NCBI RefSeq assembly: GCF_037076565.1
Contig: NZ_AP029028.1
Coordinates: 3,100,001-3,164,000, forward strand
Length of the DNA: 64,000 bases
Direction of reading: 5' to 3'
Source: Herbaspirillum sp. DW155
Lineage (GTDB): Bacteria; Pseudomonadota; Gammaproteobacteria; Burkholderiales; Burkholderiaceae_D
Part shown: positions 1-11,725 of the stretch, in pieces
Position numbering within the stretch: position 1 is the stretch's first letter
Layout: every line of letters starts with the position of its first letter
Notes under the pieces: generated by a model
Databases searched by the model: none
What the model was told of the DNA's origin: nothing
The model's input: the letters and a program-made list of their open reading frames with translations, nothing else
Made by a program: the position numbers and the translations under genes

Positions 1-1
1 C

Positions 2-1081
2 GGCCGCCTGCCACAGATCGTGCACGCCGACCAGAAGCGGCTGCGCCAGATCCTCATCAACCTGCTGGGCAATGCGGTGAAATTCACCGACCACGGCGGC
101 GTCACGCTCAAGCTGCGCTATGCGCGCGAGATCGCGTATTTCGATGTGATCGACACCGGCATCGGCATTGCCGACGAGGACCTGGAACGCATCTTCCTGC
201 CCTTCGAGCGCAGCAGTGCGGCCAATCTGCGCGAAGATATCGGCACCGGGCTGGGCCTGGCCATCAGCCGCATGCTGGTGCACATCATGGGCGGCGAACT
301 GAGCGTGCAGAGCCGGGTCGGCCAGGGCAGCAGCTTCCATTTGAAGATCTACCTGCCCGAGGTCCACGTACCGCGTCCACGGCTCAAGCTCGAAGACCAG
401 ATGTCCGGTTACACCGGTCCCTCGCGCCACATCCTGATCGTGGATGACCAGGCTTCGCAACGGCGCCTGCTCAAGGACATGCTCATTCCCCTGGGATTTG
501 CGGTGAGCGAAGCCGACAGCGGCCTGGCCTGCATGGAGCGGCTGGGACAGCAGGTACCGGATCTGCTCTTGCTGGACATCGCCATGCCGCAGATGGATGG
601 CTGGAGCGTGGCGCGCGCCATCCGTGCGCGCGGGCTCACGCAACTGCCCATCCTGCTGGTCTCGGCCAATGCCTTCGAGAATCTGCATGAGCGCAACGAA
701 CCGCCGCTGGTGAACGACTTCGTGGTCAAGCCGGTGTCGTACAACGAATTGCTGCTCAAGATCAGGCAGCATCTGCAACTGGATTGGGTGGCGACGGCCG
801 AACCCGCTGCACAAGCGGCCATGGTACAGACGCCCTCCACTCCAGCAGCACAACCTCTGATGCTGGTGCCCGCGCAAGACAAGCTGGCCACCCTGCTGGA
901 ACTGGGCAGCATCGGCTATGCCAAGGAAATCCTGCGCCAGCTCGACGCCATGGAGCGCCAGCACCCCGCTTACCTGCCCTTCACCACCGAGCTGCGGCAA
1001 CTGGTCAAGCAATTCCGATTGAATGAATACGTCACCCGCATCAAGGAGCTGATCCGACATGATCTCAACGACGTTCGATAG
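2..1081 (+). CDS. Hybrid sensor histidine kinase, C-terminal part (5' end outside window)
   Basis: The reading frame is open from the window edge, so this is the 3' part of a longer gene. It begins inside the HATPase_c domain: the N-box (QILINLLGNAVKF), the G1 box (DTGIGI) and the G2 box (GTGLGLAIS) are all visible in the first 85 residues. A receiver domain follows at roughly residues 140-260 of the visible part, with the acidic pair VDD, the phospho-acceptor Asp in LLLLDIAMP, and the conserved Lys in VVKPVSY. About 90 more residues with no recognisable domain end the protein. The family autophosphorylates on His and passes phosphate to receiver domains. The stop overlaps the start of the following response regulator by 23 bases, so the two form a translationally coupled pair. 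The sensory part is not visible, so the signal cannot be guessed. Confidence 0.93.
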   Translation, partial: GRLPQIVHADQKRLRQILINLLGNAVKFTDHGGVTLKLRYAREIAYFDVIDTGIGIADEDLERIFLPFERSSAANLREDIGTGLGLAISRMLVHIMGGELSVQSRVGQGSSFHLKIYLPEVHVPRPRLKLEDQMSGYTGPSRHILIVDDQASQRRLLKDMLIPLGFAVSEADSGLACMERLGQQVPDLLLLDIAMPQMDGWSVARAIRARGLTQLPILLVSANAFENLHERNEPPLVNDFVVKPVSYNELLLKIRQHLQLDWVATAEPAAQAAMVQTPSTPAAQPLMLVPAQDKLATLLELGSIGYAKEILRQLDAMERQHPAYLPFTTELRQLVKQFRLNEYVTRIKELIRHDLNDVR

Positions 1082-2045
1082 ACACGTGGTGCTGATCGTC
1101 GATGACATGCCCGACAACCTGGCCATGTTGTCCGACGCGCTCGATGAGAGCGGCCATATCGTGCTGGTTGCCACCGATGGACTGGCGGCGCTGGAGCGGC
1201 TGGACCACATCACGCCCGACCTGATCCTGCTGGACGCCATGATGCCCGGCATCGACGGCTTCGAGACCTGTCGCCGCATCAAGCAGGTCAAGCGCGTGAC
1301 GCATGTGCCGGTGGTGTTCATGACGGGCTTGTCGGAGACCGAGCACGTGGTCCGCGGCTTCGAGGTCGGCGGCATCGACTACGTGACCAAACCGATCCGT
1401 CCGCAGGAGGTGGTGGCGCGCATCGGTGCTCACATTCGCACCGCGCGCATGATGACGCAAACACGCGGCGTGCTGGAACATGCCGCCCATGCGGTGATCG
1501 TGCTGGGCGGCAATGGCCTGCCGATGTGGCAGACCAGCAAGGCCTCGCAATGGCTGGAAAAATATTACGGCCCGGCCGCACCCACCAGCCACAAGCTGCC
1601 CGCGCCCTTGCAGGTCTGGCTCAACGAACAGCTGGTACGCCAGCGTCAGGGCGAGAGCCTGGACCATGTGCCGCCGCTGATCGTGCGGCACCAGCAGGAT
1701 GCCCTGCACATCACCCTGTCCGGCCCCGGCCAGGGCCATGGCGTGAGCCTGGTGCTGGAAGAAAAGACCGCGAGCGCCGCCCTGCGTAGCGACGAAGGCA
1801 TGAGCCTGCCGCCCACGCTGGAAAGCTGCCGCCTGACCCCGCGCGAAAGCGACGTGCTGCTGTGGCTGGGCAAGGGCAAGACCAACCGCGACATCGCCGA
1901 GATCCTCGGCATGAGCCCGCGCACGGTCAACAAGCATCTGGAACACATCTTCGTGAAGCTGGGCGTGGAGACGCGCTCGGCGGCAGCGGTGCTGGCCAGC
2001 GCAATGGCGAACGCACCGGCCAGCGGCAGCCAGTTGCTGCAATAA
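1059..2045 (+). CDS. Two-component response regulator, REC-(linker)-LuxR HTH
   Basis: A 328-residue protein. An N-terminal receiver domain (about 8-125) has D15/D16, the phospho-acceptor D59 (LILLDAMMPG), T89 and K111. The middle (about 135-245) is a linker of about 110 residues without a clear family, longer than in NarL-type regulators. A C-terminal LuxR/GerE helix-turn-helix (about 255-315; LTPRESDVLLWL, GKTNRDIAEILG, RTVNKHLEHIF) binds DNA. It is probably phosphorylated by the overlapping hybrid kinase. The gene converges on the RND efflux operon, so adjacency alone does not show that it controls efflux. Confidence 0.92.
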   Translation: MISTTFDRHVVLIVDDMPDNLAMLSDALDESGHIVLVATDGLAALERLDHITPDLILLDAMMPGIDGFETCRRIKQVKRVTHVPVVFMTGLSETEHVVRGFEVGGIDYVTKPIRPQEVVARIGAHIRTARMMTQTRGVLEHAAHAVIVLGGNGLPMWQTSKASQWLEKYYGPAAPTSHKLPAPLQVWLNEQLVRQRQGESLDHVPPLIVRHQQDALHITLSGPGQGHGVSLVLEEKTASAALRSDEGMSLPPTLESCRLTPRESDVLLWLGKGKTNRDIAEILGMSPRTVNKHLEHIFVKLGVETRSAAAVLASAMANAPASGSQLLQ

Positions 2046-2097
2046 CGCAGCTCTGCGGCGGGTGCAGGTACAGGGTGGCACCCTGGCCGCCCTGCCA

Positions 2098-3606
2098 TCA
2101 ATTGGCCGGTTTCTTGGCCGGTTTCTTGTCGGTCTGATGGACTGCGGGCGATGCCTCAGCTTCATCGGCATGCCACCCGCCGCCCAGGGCGACGATCAGC
2201 TGCACGCTGGTAGTCAGCTGCGTACCCTTGAGTTCCCACAGGCTTTGCTGGGCGGAGAGGCTGGTGGCCTCGGTGGTGGCCACGTCCAGATAATTGATCT
2301 TGCCCGCCTCGTATTGATCGCGCGTGACCCGGGCCGAGACGATGGCGGCATCCGTGGCGGCCTGCTGGGCCTGCATTTCGGATTCCATGATGCGCATCTT
2401 GGCCAGATAGTCTTCCACCTGCCCCAGGGCTGTCAGCACCGTCTGGCGATAACTGGCCACCGCCGCATCGTAGCTGGCGCGGGCCTGTTCGACCTGGGCT
2501 TTGATGGAGCCGCCATCAAAGAGCGTCTGGCTGAACGAGGGACCGAGCGACCAGAAGCGATACGGCGCCGTAAAGAGCTTGCTGGCGCTGCTGTTCTGGA
2601 AGCCGGCACTGGCCGAGAGCGTCAGGTCCGGATAATAGGCCGCGATGGCCACCCCGATGGCCGCATTGGCCTTGGCCATGCTGCGTTCGGAGGACGCGAT
2701 GTCCGGGCGTCGCTCCAGCAGCGTGGAGGCCAGCCCCACCGGCGTGACCGGCACCTGCATCTGGCCGCCGATGACGGCAGGCAGCGAAAACGCCGCCGGC
2801 GCCTTGCCCAGCAGGATCGCGATGGCGTGCTCGTACTGCGCACGCTGCCAGGCCAGGTCATGCATGGAGGCCTTGGCCGACTCCAGCTGGTTGCGCGCCT
2901 GCGCCACGTCCGCGCGGGACGACTGGGCCTCGGCATACTGGTTCTCGACGATGCTGGCATAGCGGGTGTAGGCCGCCACCGTTTTTTCATACAGGGCGAT
3001 GCGCTCATCCAGAATGCGCAGCGCGAAATAATCCTGCGCCAGGCTGGACTGCGCGCTCAGCAATGCATTGGCCAGATCGGCCCGGCTGGCCTGGGCGCTG
3101 GCCACGTCTTCTTCGCGCGTGCGGCGCAGCTTGCCCCACAGGTCCAGCTCCCAGCTGAGGCTGCCCGAGGCCGAGACCTCATTGCTCACGCCGCTGCGGG
3201 TGGTGCTGCTGGTGCTGGTCTTGCTGCCCGTGGTGCCGGAAGCATTGCCGCTGCGCGTGCCGCTGGCCGTGGCCGTGACGGTGGGATAGAAGCTGGCATC
3301 GGCCTGGCGCACCACCGCCTGAGCCTGCGCATACTGGGCCGCGTATTGCGCCACGTTCTGGTTGGAAATCTCGACCTGGCGCATCAGGGCATCGAGCTGT
3401 TCATCCCCGAAGGCTTGCCACCAGGCGCTGCGCGGCTGGTCGTCGGACGGTGCCGCCTGTTTCCAGCCGGCTGCCTCCTTGTAGGCGATGGGCATATCCA
3501 CGCCGGGACGATGATAGTCCGGACCCACGGCGCAACCGGCCAGCAGCGTGAGCAGGCAAGCCAGGGCCAGGGGACGCGGGCGCAGTGATGGAGTCAAAGA
3601 AGGCAT
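2098..3606 (-). CDS. RND efflux outer-membrane channel lipoprotein (NodT/OprM family)
   Basis: About 502 residues with an N-terminal lipoprotein signal ending in the lipobox LLAGC (Cys25). The body is the duplicated outer-membrane efflux protein fold (TolC/OprM family), with SYRQTVLTALGQVEDYLA near the C-terminal repeat. It would form the outer-membrane exit duct of the pump encoded just upstream. The ATG at 3606 is chosen: an in-frame TTG lies at 3615 and overlaps the stop of the preceding pump gene, but the ATG gives the usual signal peptide. The tail is Lys/Pro/Ala-rich (KKPAKKPAN). It is the last gene of the efflux operon. Confidence 0.93.
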   Translation of the reverse strand: MPSLTPSLRPRPLALACLLTLLAGCAVGPDYHRPGVDMPIAYKEAAGWKQAAPSDDQPRSAWWQAFGDEQLDALMRQVEISNQNVAQYAAQYAQAQAVVRQADASFYPTVTATASGTRSGNASGTTGSKTSTSSTTRSGVSNEVSASGSLSWELDLWGKLRRTREEDVASAQASRADLANALLSAQSSLAQDYFALRILDERIALYEKTVAAYTRYASIVENQYAEAQSSRADVAQARNQLESAKASMHDLAWQRAQYEHAIAILLGKAPAAFSLPAVIGGQMQVPVTPVGLASTLLERRPDIASSERSMAKANAAIGVAIAAYYPDLTLSASAGFQNSSASKLFTAPYRFWSLGPSFSQTLFDGGSIKAQVEQARASYDAAVASYRQTVLTALGQVEDYLAKMRIMESEMQAQQAATDAAIVSARVTRDQYEAGKINYLDVATTEATSLSAQQSLWELKGTQLTTSVQLIVALGGGWHADEAEASPAVHQTDKKPAKKPAN

Positions 3607-3611
3607 AGTGA

Positions 3612-6600
3612 TCAATTCTCGCTAGCAGGAACGGACGGACGCGGCCGGCGACGGCGCCAGAAGCGCTTGACCGCGCTGCCCAGGCGGTCCATGTAGACAT
3701 AGACCACGGGCGTGGTATAGAGGGTCAGAAGCTGGCTCAGGGCCAGGCCTCCGCAGATGGTCAGACCCAGCGGACGGCGCAGCGCGGCGTCACCGCCGGT
3801 TTGCAGCACCATCGGCAAGGCCCCGAAGAGGGCTGCCAGGGTGGTCATCAGGATAGGACGCAGGCGCATGCGGCAGGCTTCCAAGATCGCGCGCTCCGGT
3901 GTCCAGTCGTGCTGTCGCTCGACGTGCAGAGCGAAGTCCACCATCAGGATGGCGTTCTTCTTGACGATGCCGATCAACAGCAGCACGCCGATCAATGCGA
4001 TCACCGTAAATTGCGTGTTGGTCGCCAACAGCAGCAGCAAGGCCCCCACGCCGGCCGAGGGCAAGGTGGAGAGGATCGTGATGGGATGGATCCAGCTCTC
4101 GTAGAGCATCCCCAGCACGATATAGACCGCCAGCAGCGCCGCCAGGATCAGCCAGGGCATGGCGCTGGCCATGGCCACGAAGGCTTGCGCCGTGCCTTGC
4201 ATGCCGCCATGGATGCTGCCGGGCAGGCCCAGGCTGATGACGGCCGCATCGATGGCCGCCTTGGCCTGTTGCAGCGAAACGCCATCGGCCAGGTTGAAGG
4301 CGATGGTGGTGGTGGCACTCTGGTTCTGGTGCGCCACCGCCAGCGGCGCACTGGCGCTTTGCAGGCGTGCGAAGGCCGACAGCGGCACGGCATTGCCGGC
4401 GCTGTTGAGCACGAACAACTGCTTGAGTACCTCGGGATCCTGGGTGTACTGGGGTGCCAGGCCAAGAATGGTGTAGTACTGGTTCAGCGCCTGATACTGC
4501 GTGGCGACCTGGCGCTGACTGAAGGCATTGTTGAGGAAGTCATCGATGTTCGTCATTTCCAGTCCCAGCCGGCGCGCCGCGATGCGGTCGATCACCAGCT
4601 TGACGGCCTGGCCGCCGCTTTGTGCATCGGTGTCCACGCTGGTCAGTTCCGGCAGCTTGCGCAGCACGGCATAGACTTTCGGCGACCACTCCCGCAGCGT
4701 CTCCAGCGAATCCGATTGCAGGCTGTACTGGTAGGTGGCATTGGCGCTGCGTCCGCCCATGCGCAGGTCCTGCCCGGCCATCAGGAACAGCGACGCGCCC
4801 GGCACGCCGCTGGCCTTGCGCGTGAGCCGGTTGGCGATTTCGGTGGCGGTGGATTTGCGCTGGCTGGCGTCCTTCAGGCTGACGAAGAAATTGGCCGTAT
4901 TGCGCGAACCGAACGCCCCGCCTCCGGTGGAGGCCATGACCGAGGCCACGTCCGGGTCGCTCTGGATCAAGCGGCTGAAGGCCAGCAACTGCGGATGCAC
5001 GGACTGGAAGGACGCGGCCTGATCAGCCCGCATCTGGCCCATCAGCATGCCGGTGTCCTGATCGGGGAAGAAGCCCTTTTGTACGGCGGTGAAGAGAAAC
5101 AGATTCAATGCCACCGTCAGCACCAGGCTCAGCAAGGTCAGGCGCTTGTGGCGCATGACCCATTCCAGGCTGCGGGCATAGCCGTTTGATACGCCATCGA
5201 GGACACGCTCGATGGCGCGATAAAACACATTGGGCCGCACCGCCGCACCCGATGCATCGCGCTTGTGGGCGCGCAGCAGGCGCGAGCACAGCATCGGCGT
5301 CAAGGTCAGCGAAACGATCATCGACAGCACCAGCGACACCGACAGGGTGACGGCGAACTCGCGGAACAGGCGGCCCACGATGCTGCCCATGAGCAGGATG
5401 GGCAGGAACACGGCAATGAGCGAAGCCGTCATCGACAGCACCGTAAAGCCGACTTCCCTGCTGCCGTCCAGCGCCGCCTTTAGGGGCGGCGCGCCCTCCT
5501 CCAGATGGCGGCTGATGTTTTCCAGCACCACGATGGCATCGTCCACCACGAAGCCGGTGGCGATGATCAGTGCCATCAAGGACAGGGTATCGAGACTGTA
5601 TCCAAGCAGATACATGGCCGCGCAGGTGCCGATGAGGGAGATAGGCAAGGCCACCGCCGGAATGAGCACCGCCCGTGCATTGCGCAGGAACAGGAAGACC
5701 ACGGCAATGACCAGCAGCGTCGAGATCAGCAAGGTCAGCTCGGTTTCGTGCAGGGATCCGCGAATCGAGGGCGAGCGGTCCATCGCCAGGCTGAGTTGCA
5801 CTTCCTTGGGCAGCATCTGCTGCAGGATCGGCAGCTGCGCCTTGATGGCGTCGATGGTGGCCAGCATGTTGGCGCCGGAGGAGCGCGTGATACCCATCAT
5901 CACCGAAGGCGAATCGTTGAAGTAGCCTGCCACGTACTGGTCCTGCACCGAGTCATAGACCCGGGCCACGTCGGAGAGCTTGACTGCAGCGCCGTTCTGG
6001 TAGCTCACCACCAGGTTGGTGTAGTCGCTGGCCTTGGTCAGCTGGCCGTTGGCATCCACCCACCAGTGCATGCCCTCGCCTTGCAGTTCGCCCTTGGGCA
6101 GGTTGGTGGTCGCATTGGCCACGGCCTGGCGCACCGTATCCAGCGAAATCCCGTAGTGGCTCAACTGCTGCGGCTGCAATTCAATGCGCACCGCAGGCAA
6201 GGCGCTGCCCATGAGCGAGACCTGCCCTACCCCCTGCACCTGCGCAATGGTCTGCTGCAGTTTGCTGGAGGCCAGGTCGTAGAGTTTGCCCTTGTCCACC
6301 GTCTTGGAAGTCAGGGCCAGCAGCAGGATGGGCGCATCGGCCGGATTGGCCTTGCGGTAGGTGGGCAAGCTCTTCAAGCTGCTGGGCAGCAGGCTGCGCG
6401 CCGCATTGATGGCCGCCTGCACGTCACGGGCGGCACCATCGATATCGCGCTCCAGGTCGAACTGGACGATCACGTTGGTGGAGCCCTGCGAACTGCTGGA
6501 GGTCATTTCGGTAATGCCGGCGATCTGCCCCATGGCCCGTTCCAGCGGCGCGGCAATGGTCGCGGCCATGGTTTCCGGGCTGGCACCGGCCAGGCTGGCG

Positions 6601-6743
6601 GTGACCATGATGGTCGGGAAATCCACCTGCGGCAACGGTGCCACCGGCAGCATCCGGTACGCCAGCGCGCCCAGCAGGGTCAGCGCCAGACTCAGCAGCA
6701 GCGTGGCAACCGGGCGCAGGATGAAAGGACGCGACAAATTCAT
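3612..6743 (-). CDS. mdtC: RND efflux inner-membrane permease, MdtC type
   Basis: A 1043-residue hydrophobe/amphiphile efflux pump of normal RND length. The N-terminal helix signature ([15 protein letters not shown]) is followed by a large periplasmic loop and a second copy of the fold. The TM4 motif [17 protein letters not shown] near residue 400 carries the Asp pair that relays protons. It overlaps the preceding pump gene by 4 bases (ATGA), and two different RND pumps in tandem after one adaptor is the MdtABC arrangement, in which MdtB and MdtC form a heterotrimer. Known MdtABC substrates include bile salts, novobiocin and some metals or flavonoids; the substrate here is not shown by the sequence. 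Confidence 0.92.
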   Translation of the reverse strand: MNLSRPFILRPVATLLLSLALTLLGALAYRMLPVAPLPQVDFPTIMVTASLAGASPETMAATIAAPLERAMGQIAGITEMTSSSSQGSTNVIVQFDLERDIDGAARDVQAAINAARSLLPSSLKSLPTYRKANPADAPILLLALTSKTVDKGKLYDLASSKLQQTIAQVQGVGQVSLMGSALPAVRIELQPQQLSHYGISLDTVRQAVANATTNLPKGELQGEGMHWWVDANGQLTKASDYTNLVVSYQNGAAVKLSDVARVYDSVQDQYVAGYFNDSPSVMMGITRSSGANMLATIDAIKAQLPILQQMLPKEVQLSLAMDRSPSIRGSLHETELTLLISTLLVIAVVFLFLRNARAVLIPAVALPISLIGTCAAMYLLGYSLDTLSLMALIIATGFVVDDAIVVLENISRHLEEGAPPLKAALDGSREVGFTVLSMTASLIAVFLPILLMGSIVGRLFREFAVTLSVSLVLSMIVSLTLTPMLCSRLLRAHKRDASGAAVRPNVFYRAIERVLDGVSNGYARSLEWVMRHKRLTLLSLVLTVALNLFLFTAVQKGFFPDQDTGMLMGQMRADQAASFQSVHPQLLAFSRLIQSDPDVASVMASTGGGAFGSRNTANFFVSLKDASQRKSTATEIANRLTRKASGVPGASLFLMAGQDLRMGGRSANATYQYSLQSDSLETLREWSPKVYAVLRKLPELTSVDTDAQSGGQAVKLVIDRIAARRLGLEMTNIDDFLNNAFSQRQVATQYQALNQYYTILGLAPQYTQDPEVLKQLFVLNSAGNAVPLSAFARLQSASAPLAVAHQNQSATTTIAFNLADGVSLQQAKAAIDAAVISLGLPGSIHGGMQGTAQAFVAMASAMPWLILAALLAVYIVLGMLYESWIHPITILSTLPSAGVGALLLLLATNTQFTVIALIGVLLLIGIVKKNAILMVDFALHVERQHDWTPERAILEACRMRLRPILMTTLAALFGALPMVLQTGGDAALRRPLGLTICGGLALSQLLTLYTTPVVYVYMDRLGSAVKRFWRRRRPRPSVPASEN

Positions 6744-9700
6744 GCGGACTCACCCAGGCTGGATGCACGGGCGGCCCAGCGGCGCCTGACGACGACGCTT
6801 GCCCGCTCAAAGAACAGATAGATCACCGGCGTGGTGAAGAGCGTGAGCAACTGGCTCAACAAGAGCCCGCCCACGATCACCAGCCCCAGCGGACGCCGCA
6901 GTTCGGCACCGGAGCCGGTCGCCAGCATCAGCGGCACGGCGCCCAGGAGCGCGGCCATGGTGGTCATCATGATGGGACGGAAACGCATGACGCAGGCCTG
7001 CCGGATCGCATCGAAGGCGCTCTTGCCTTCTTTCTGCGCCTGCAGGGCGAAGTCGATCATCATGATGGCGTTCTTCTTGACGATGCCGATCAACAGGATC
7101 ACCCCGATCAGGGCGATGAGGCTGAAGTCCGATCCGCTCAGCAACAGGGCCAGCAAGGCACCGATGGCTGCCGACGGCAGGGTCGACAGCACCGTCACCG
7201 GATGGATGAAACTCTCATAGAGCACGCCCAGCACGATGTACATCGTGATCACCGCCGCCAGGATCAGCCACAAGGTATTGGAGGTGGCCGACGCAAACGC
7301 CTGTGCCGCCCCCTGGTAGCGCAGGCTGATGGTGTCGGGCAGACCGATCTCCTGCACCGCCTCGCTCACGGCCGCGCGTGCCTGCTCCAGCGAATAGCCC
7401 TGGCCCAGATTGAAGGAAAGAGTCACGGCCGGCGTCTGGTTCAGACGCGAACGGCTCTGGTAGCCCACCCGCTCCTGAATGCGCGCCACATTGCGCAGCG
7501 GCACCATGGGCGTGAGCGTGGTACTGCCAGCAGTCGAGGAACTGCTGGAGCTGCTGGCGGTGCTGCCCGAACTACCGGAACTGCCGGAGCTGCTGCTTGA
7601 ACTGGAGCTGCCTGAGGTACTGCCGGAACTGCCCGATGTGCTGTTGGCATTGGCCAGGTACAGCTGATCGAAGGCCGACACATCCTGGCGGAACTGCGGC
7701 GCCACTTCCAGCACCACGCGGTACTGGTTGGCCTGGGTGAAGATGGTCGAGACCAGGCGCTGTCCATAGGCGTTGTACAAGGCGGTATCGACGTCGGTGG
7801 CGGTGAGGCCGTAGCGCGCCAGCGCCATGCGGTTCATGTCGACGTAGGCCACCGGACTGCTGTTCTGCAGATTGCTGGTGATGTCGCGCAATTCGGGATG
7901 CCTGGCCAGTGCCGCCTGCAGGCGCGGCGCCCAGGTTTCCAGATCGGATTGGGTCGGCGTGGACAGGGTGAGCTGATATTGGCTCGGCGTGACCTGATCA
8001 TCCACGCTCAGGTCCTGGCTGGCGGTCAGATAGAGCCTGATGCCCGGCACTTGCGCCGCTGCCGCGCGCAGGCGCTCGATGACGGCCGGTGCGCGGTCGC
8101 TGCGCTCATCGAAGGACTTCAGTTCGATCTGCAGACGGCCATTGGAGAGCGAGGTATTGTTGGCACCATCCACCCCCACCACCGAGGAGATCGACTTAAC
8201 CGCAGGGTCCTGCTGAATGACCGCAGCCAGCGCCTGCTGACGGCGCGACATTTCCGCGAACGAGACATTCTGCGGTGCCGTGGTCACCCCCAGCAGTTGC
8301 CCGGTATCCTGGATCGGGAAGAAGCCCTTCGGTACGGCCATGTACAGCAGCGCCGTCAACACCAGACTGGCGGCAGCCACCACCAGCGTGAGGCGCTGAT
8401 GTCGCAGCACCCAGCCCAGGCTGCGCTCATAGGCCTGCAACAGGCGATCGAAACGGCCGGCGCTCCAGCGGGCGAAACGTCCTTCCTGCTCGGACGGAAT
8501 ATGGCGCAGCAGATAGGCACACAACATCGGCGTGAGCGTGAGCGAGACCAGCATCGACACCAGAATGGAGACGGCCAGCGTAATGGAGAATTCGCGGAAC
8601 AGCCGCCCCACCACGTCCCCCATGAACAGCAGCGGAATGAGCACCGCAATGAGCGAGAACGTCAGCGAGATGATGGTAAAGCCGATCTCGCGCGATCCCT
8701 TGAAGGCGGCCTCCATGGGGCTGTCGCCATTTTCCAGGTGGCGCTGGATGTTCTCCACTACCACGATGGCATCGTCGATGACGAAGCCGGTGGCAATGGT
8801 CAGCGCCATCAGGGTCAGGTTGTTCAGGGAAAAACCGGCCAGATACATCACGCCGAAAGTTCCCACCAGCGACAGCGGTACCGCCACGCTGGGAATGAGC
8901 GTGGCCGACACCGTGCGCAGGAACAGGAAGGACACCATCACCACCAGCGCAATGGAGAGCATCAGCTCGAACTGCACGTCGGAAATGGAAGCGCGGATGG
9001 TCTGCGTGCGGTCGCTCAGGATCTCCAGCTTCACCGCGCCGGGCAGGCTCTGCTGCAACGAGGGGAGCAAGGCCTTGATGCTGTCCACCACCTGGACCAC
9101 GTTGGCGCCCGGCTGGCGCTGGATATTGATGACGATGGCCGGCTTGGTGCCGGCCCAGGCCGCCTGGTAGACGTTTTCCGGCGCCTGCTCGATGCTGGCG
9201 ACATCGCGCAGGAACAGGGCCTGCCCGTTCTGGTAGGCCACCACCAGATTGCCGTACTCCTCGGCGCTGCGCAGCTGGTCATTGGCATCGATGGTCACCG
9301 AATGGGCCGGACCATCGAAGCCGCCCTTGGAACCGTTGACGTTGCCGTTGTTGATGACGTTGTAGAGATTTTCCAGTGTCAGGCCATGCGCGGCCAGCGC
9401 GGTCGGATTGGCCCGCACGCGGATGGCCAGTTGCTGGCCGCCCGCCAGCGTCACCAGCCCCACACCGGAGACCTGCGACAGCTTCAGGGCGATGCGGGTA
9501 TTGACCAGATCCTGCACCTGGGTCAGCGGCAGCGATTCGGAGGTGGCCGCCAGCGTCAGCACGGCGGTATCGGCCGGGTTGACCTTCTTGTAGGTGGGCG
9601 GGTTGGGCAGGCCCGAGGGCAGCAGCGCATTGGCCGCATTGATGGCCGCCTGCACTTCCTGCTCGGCCACGTCCAGCGACAGCGCGAGATTGAACTTGAG

Positions 9701-9976
9701 CGTGATGACCGAGGCACCGCCGGCACTGGTGGAATACATCTGGGCCAGCCCGGCCATCTGGCCGAGCTGGCGCTCCAGCGGTGCGGTCACGGCGGTGGTC
9801 ATCACTTCCGGGCCGGCCCCCGGATAGAGCGTGGTGACCTGGATGGTGGGATAGTCCACCTGCGGCAGCGCCGAAATCGACAGCGTACGGTAAGCGAACA
9901 GCCCCGACAGCACCACCGCGATCATCAACAGCAGCGTGGCAACCGGCCGCCGGATAAAGAGACTGGATGGATTCAT
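6740..9976 (-). CDS. mdtB: RND efflux inner-membrane permease, MdtB type, with serine-rich insertion
   Basis: About 1078 residues from the ATG at 9976 ([17 protein letters not shown]), which follows the adaptor stop by 4 bases; the frame stays open further upstream but that part is a shadow. RND signatures are present, including [15 protein letters not shown] in TM4. It is longer than the usual 1040 because of a Ser/Gly/Thr-rich stretch of about 45 residues (roughly residues 776-820, DNA about 7517-7646) in the second periplasmic loop, just after QLYLANANS and before [13 protein letters not shown]. Partner of the downstream MdtC-type pump. Confidence 0.92.
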   Translation of the reverse strand: MNPSSLFIRRPVATLLLMIAVVLSGLFAYRTLSISALPQVDYPTIQVTTLYPGAGPEVMTTAVTAPLERQLGQMAGLAQMYSTSAGGASVITLKFNLALSLDVAEQEVQAAINAANALLPSGLPNPPTYKKVNPADTAVLTLAATSESLPLTQVQDLVNTRIALKLSQVSGVGLVTLAGGQQLAIRVRANPTALAAHGLTLENLYNVINNGNVNGSKGGFDGPAHSVTIDANDQLRSAEEYGNLVVAYQNGQALFLRDVASIEQAPENVYQAAWAGTKPAIVINIQRQPGANVVQVVDSIKALLPSLQQSLPGAVKLEILSDRTQTIRASISDVQFELMLSIALVVMVSFLFLRTVSATLIPSVAVPLSLVGTFGVMYLAGFSLNNLTLMALTIATGFVIDDAIVVVENIQRHLENGDSPMEAAFKGSREIGFTIISLTFSLIAVLIPLLFMGDVVGRLFREFSITLAVSILVSMLVSLTLTPMLCAYLLRHIPSEQEGRFARWSAGRFDRLLQAYERSLGWVLRHQRLTLVVAAASLVLTALLYMAVPKGFFPIQDTGQLLGVTTAPQNVSFAEMSRRQQALAAVIQQDPAVKSISSVVGVDGANNTSLSNGRLQIELKSFDERSDRAPAVIERLRAAAAQVPGIRLYLTASQDLSVDDQVTPSQYQLTLSTPTQSDLETWAPRLQAALARHPELRDITSNLQNSSPVAYVDMNRMALARYGLTATDVDTALYNAYGQRLVSTIFTQANQYRVVLEVAPQFRQDVSAFDQLYLANANSTSGSSGSTSGSSSSSSSSGSSGSSGSTASSSSSSSTAGSTTLTPMVPLRNVARIQERVGYQSRSRLNQTPAVTLSFNLGQGYSLEQARAAVSEAVQEIGLPDTISLRYQGAAQAFASATSNTLWLILAAVITMYIVLGVLYESFIHPVTVLSTLPSAAIGALLALLLSGSDFSLIALIGVILLIGIVKKNAIMMIDFALQAQKEGKSAFDAIRQACVMRFRPIMMTTMAALLGAVPLMLATGSGAELRRPLGLVIVGGLLLSQLLTLFTTPVIYLFFERASVVVRRRWAARASSLGESA

Positions 9977-9980
9977 CGCT

Positions 9981-11204
9981 TCAACGTCCCGGCGGACCCA
10001 TGTGCATGCGGTGTTGAGGCGCGTTCTCCAGCTCGCTGGCATCGACCTGCTGCGCCTTGACCAGCTTGACCTTGCTGCCGTTGGTGAGCGAATCGATGCC
10101 CTGCGTGACCACCTGGTCGCCTGCGTTGACACCGGTGCTGATGACGATGCGGCCGTCATCGGTGACCGGTCCCGTGCTCACCACCTGGCGCCGCACGGTA
10201 TTGTCGGCATTGACCACGAACACGTACTTGCCGGAATCGCTCTGCTGCACCGAGGACGCGGGCACCAGCACGGCCTGCCTGAGCGTATCCACCTGCAGGC
10301 GCACATTGACGAACTGGTTCGGATAGAGCGCATCATCGTTGTTGTCGAACAGAGCCTTGAGCTGCACGCTGCCGGTGGTCGAATCGACCTCGTTGCTGAT
10401 GAACATCAGCTTGCCGCTGGCGATGGTCTGCGTACCCTGCTGCTCCAGCGCCTGCACCGGCAAGGTCTTGCCCTGGCGCAAGGGCCCCAGGATCGACTTG
10501 AGGTTGGCCTGGGGGATGCTGAATTTCACCGCGATGGGATGGGTCTGGGTGATCGTGACGATACCGGTCGTATCGCTGGCGTGGACCACGTTGCCCGGAT
10601 CGACCAGGCGCAGGCCGGCATAACCGCTCACCGGCGCGGTGATGCGGCCGTACTGGATATTGAGCTGGGCGGCCTGGATCTGGCCCTGAGCGGCCTGGAC
10701 CGCGCCTTCGTACTGCTGCACGGTGGAACGCTGGGTATCCAGGTCCTGGCGCGCCAGCGAGTCCTTGGCAAACAGGCGCTCGTAACGATCCAGGGTCTGC
10801 CTGGCGCTGACCAGCTGGGCCTGGCTCTGCGCCAGCGTGCCCTGGTACTGGACCACTTCTGCCTGGTAGGCACGGGTATCGAGCTGCGCCAGCAGCTGCC
10901 CCTTCTGCACGTATTGCCCCTCGGTAAAGTAGACCGCCTGCAGATGTCCGTCGATACGGCTGGTCACGGTCACGCTGGCGTTGGCGGTGACCGTCCCCAG
11001 GGCGGTCAGGGTGACCGGGACATCCCCGGTCGTGGCGGCACCGACCTGCACCGGGGTCGGCATGTCCATGTTGGGGAAGGGTCGACGTCCACCTGTCTTG
11101 TGCGACAGGAACCAGCCCGCAGCGATGATCAGCAGCAGGACAACGAGGGCGACAAGCCAGCGCAGAGGGCGGCGGACCGGTGGGGCAGAAGATTGGGCAG
11201 TCAT
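9981..11204 (-). CDS. mdtA: RND efflux periplasmic adaptor (membrane fusion protein), MdtA type
   Basis: About 407 residues from the ATG at 11204 ([14 protein letters not shown]). A signal anchor/TM ([17 protein letters not shown]) is followed by the HlyD/MFP body: lipoyl halves around [23 protein letters not shown] and [20 protein letters not shown], a coiled-coil alpha hairpin between them, and beta-barrel and membrane-proximal domains ([19 protein letters not shown]). It bridges the inner-membrane pumps and the outer-membrane channel. First gene of the operon mdtA-mdtB-mdtC-channel, read leftwards from the 521-base gap at 11205-11725. Confidence 0.93.
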   Translation of the reverse strand: MTAQSSAPPVRRPLRWLVALVVLLLIIAAGWFLSHKTGGRRPFPNMDMPTPVQVGAATTGDVPVTLTALGTVTANASVTVTSRIDGHLQAVYFTEGQYVQKGQLLAQLDTRAYQAEVVQYQGTLAQSQAQLVSARQTLDRYERLFAKDSLARQDLDTQRSTVQQYEGAVQAAQGQIQAAQLNIQYGRITAPVSGYAGLRLVDPGNVVHASDTTGIVTITQTHPIAVKFSIPQANLKSILGPLRQGKTLPVQALEQQGTQTIASGKLMFISNEVDSTTGSVQLKALFDNNDDALYPNQFVNVRLQVDTLRQAVLVPASSVQQSDSGKYVFVVNADNTVRRQVVSTGPVTDDGRIVISTGVNAGDQVVTQGIDSLTNGSKVKLVKAQQVDASELENAPQHRMHMGPPGR

Positions 11205-11725
11205 GTGTAGGCGGCCTGGAGTTATTGGATGGGTTCTGGTCAGTCGAACTCGTCCGCCCCTGACTGGCTGGCCACGTACGCGCGGCATGGCTGAACGGAC
11301 GATATGAAAGGAAGGATGTCTTCCCTGGCCTGCGGCCGTTTCACATGCAATCCGGGATTACGAGTGACCATCCCCCTTGGCCTGCCCCCTCGCAACGCCG
11401 CGCCGGTGCGGTGTGGCGGCGAGGATCTCCGAGCATGGCAGGCCAGGTCTGCTGGCCGCTCCCCAAGGCGTCATCCCGGGAGAATGTGAACGGTCGCTAG
11501 TGTGGGGCTTAGGCACAGGCCGGGATAACTCTTTTACGATTCGTCGCACTGCGCTTACATCAATTCAACATTTTCCTCATTATTCCCTCACTATTTGCTG
11601 GGCTTAATGGCGCTCCTGCTGAGAAGGACGACGCGCGCGGCAAAGAAAATTCCCCCCTGAACGCCGGCTTCCCCTATCCTTGCACAGGGCACTCACGCCC
11701 ATCATCACCGAAGCAAGGAGGCATC
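11205..11725. other. Divergent intergenic region, promoters for mdtA and the 65-aa gene
   Basis: A 521-base stretch between the divergent efflux operon and a small plus-strand gene. It should contain promoters in both directions. I found no convincing operator, repeat or RNA. The part next to the plus-strand gene (about 11520-11600) is noticeably AT-richer than the rest. A Shine-Dalgarno AAGGAGG stands at about 11714-11720. Confidence 0.4.

Noticed and set aside
1..2045. The sensor kinase/response regulator as the regulator of the efflux operon.
   Set aside because: The genes converge on, rather than diverge from, the efflux operon, and no binding site links them; adjacency alone is weak.
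2062..3588. A 508-codon open frame opposite the outer-membrane channel gene.
   Set aside because: Antisense of a clear OprM-family gene; no motifs.
11650..11690. A possible fourth TCCTACA-type element before the 65-aa gene (GAACGCCGGCTTCCCCTAT).
   Set aside because: Only the GGC-TTCC-TAT part resembles site C; the TCCTACA half is missing.
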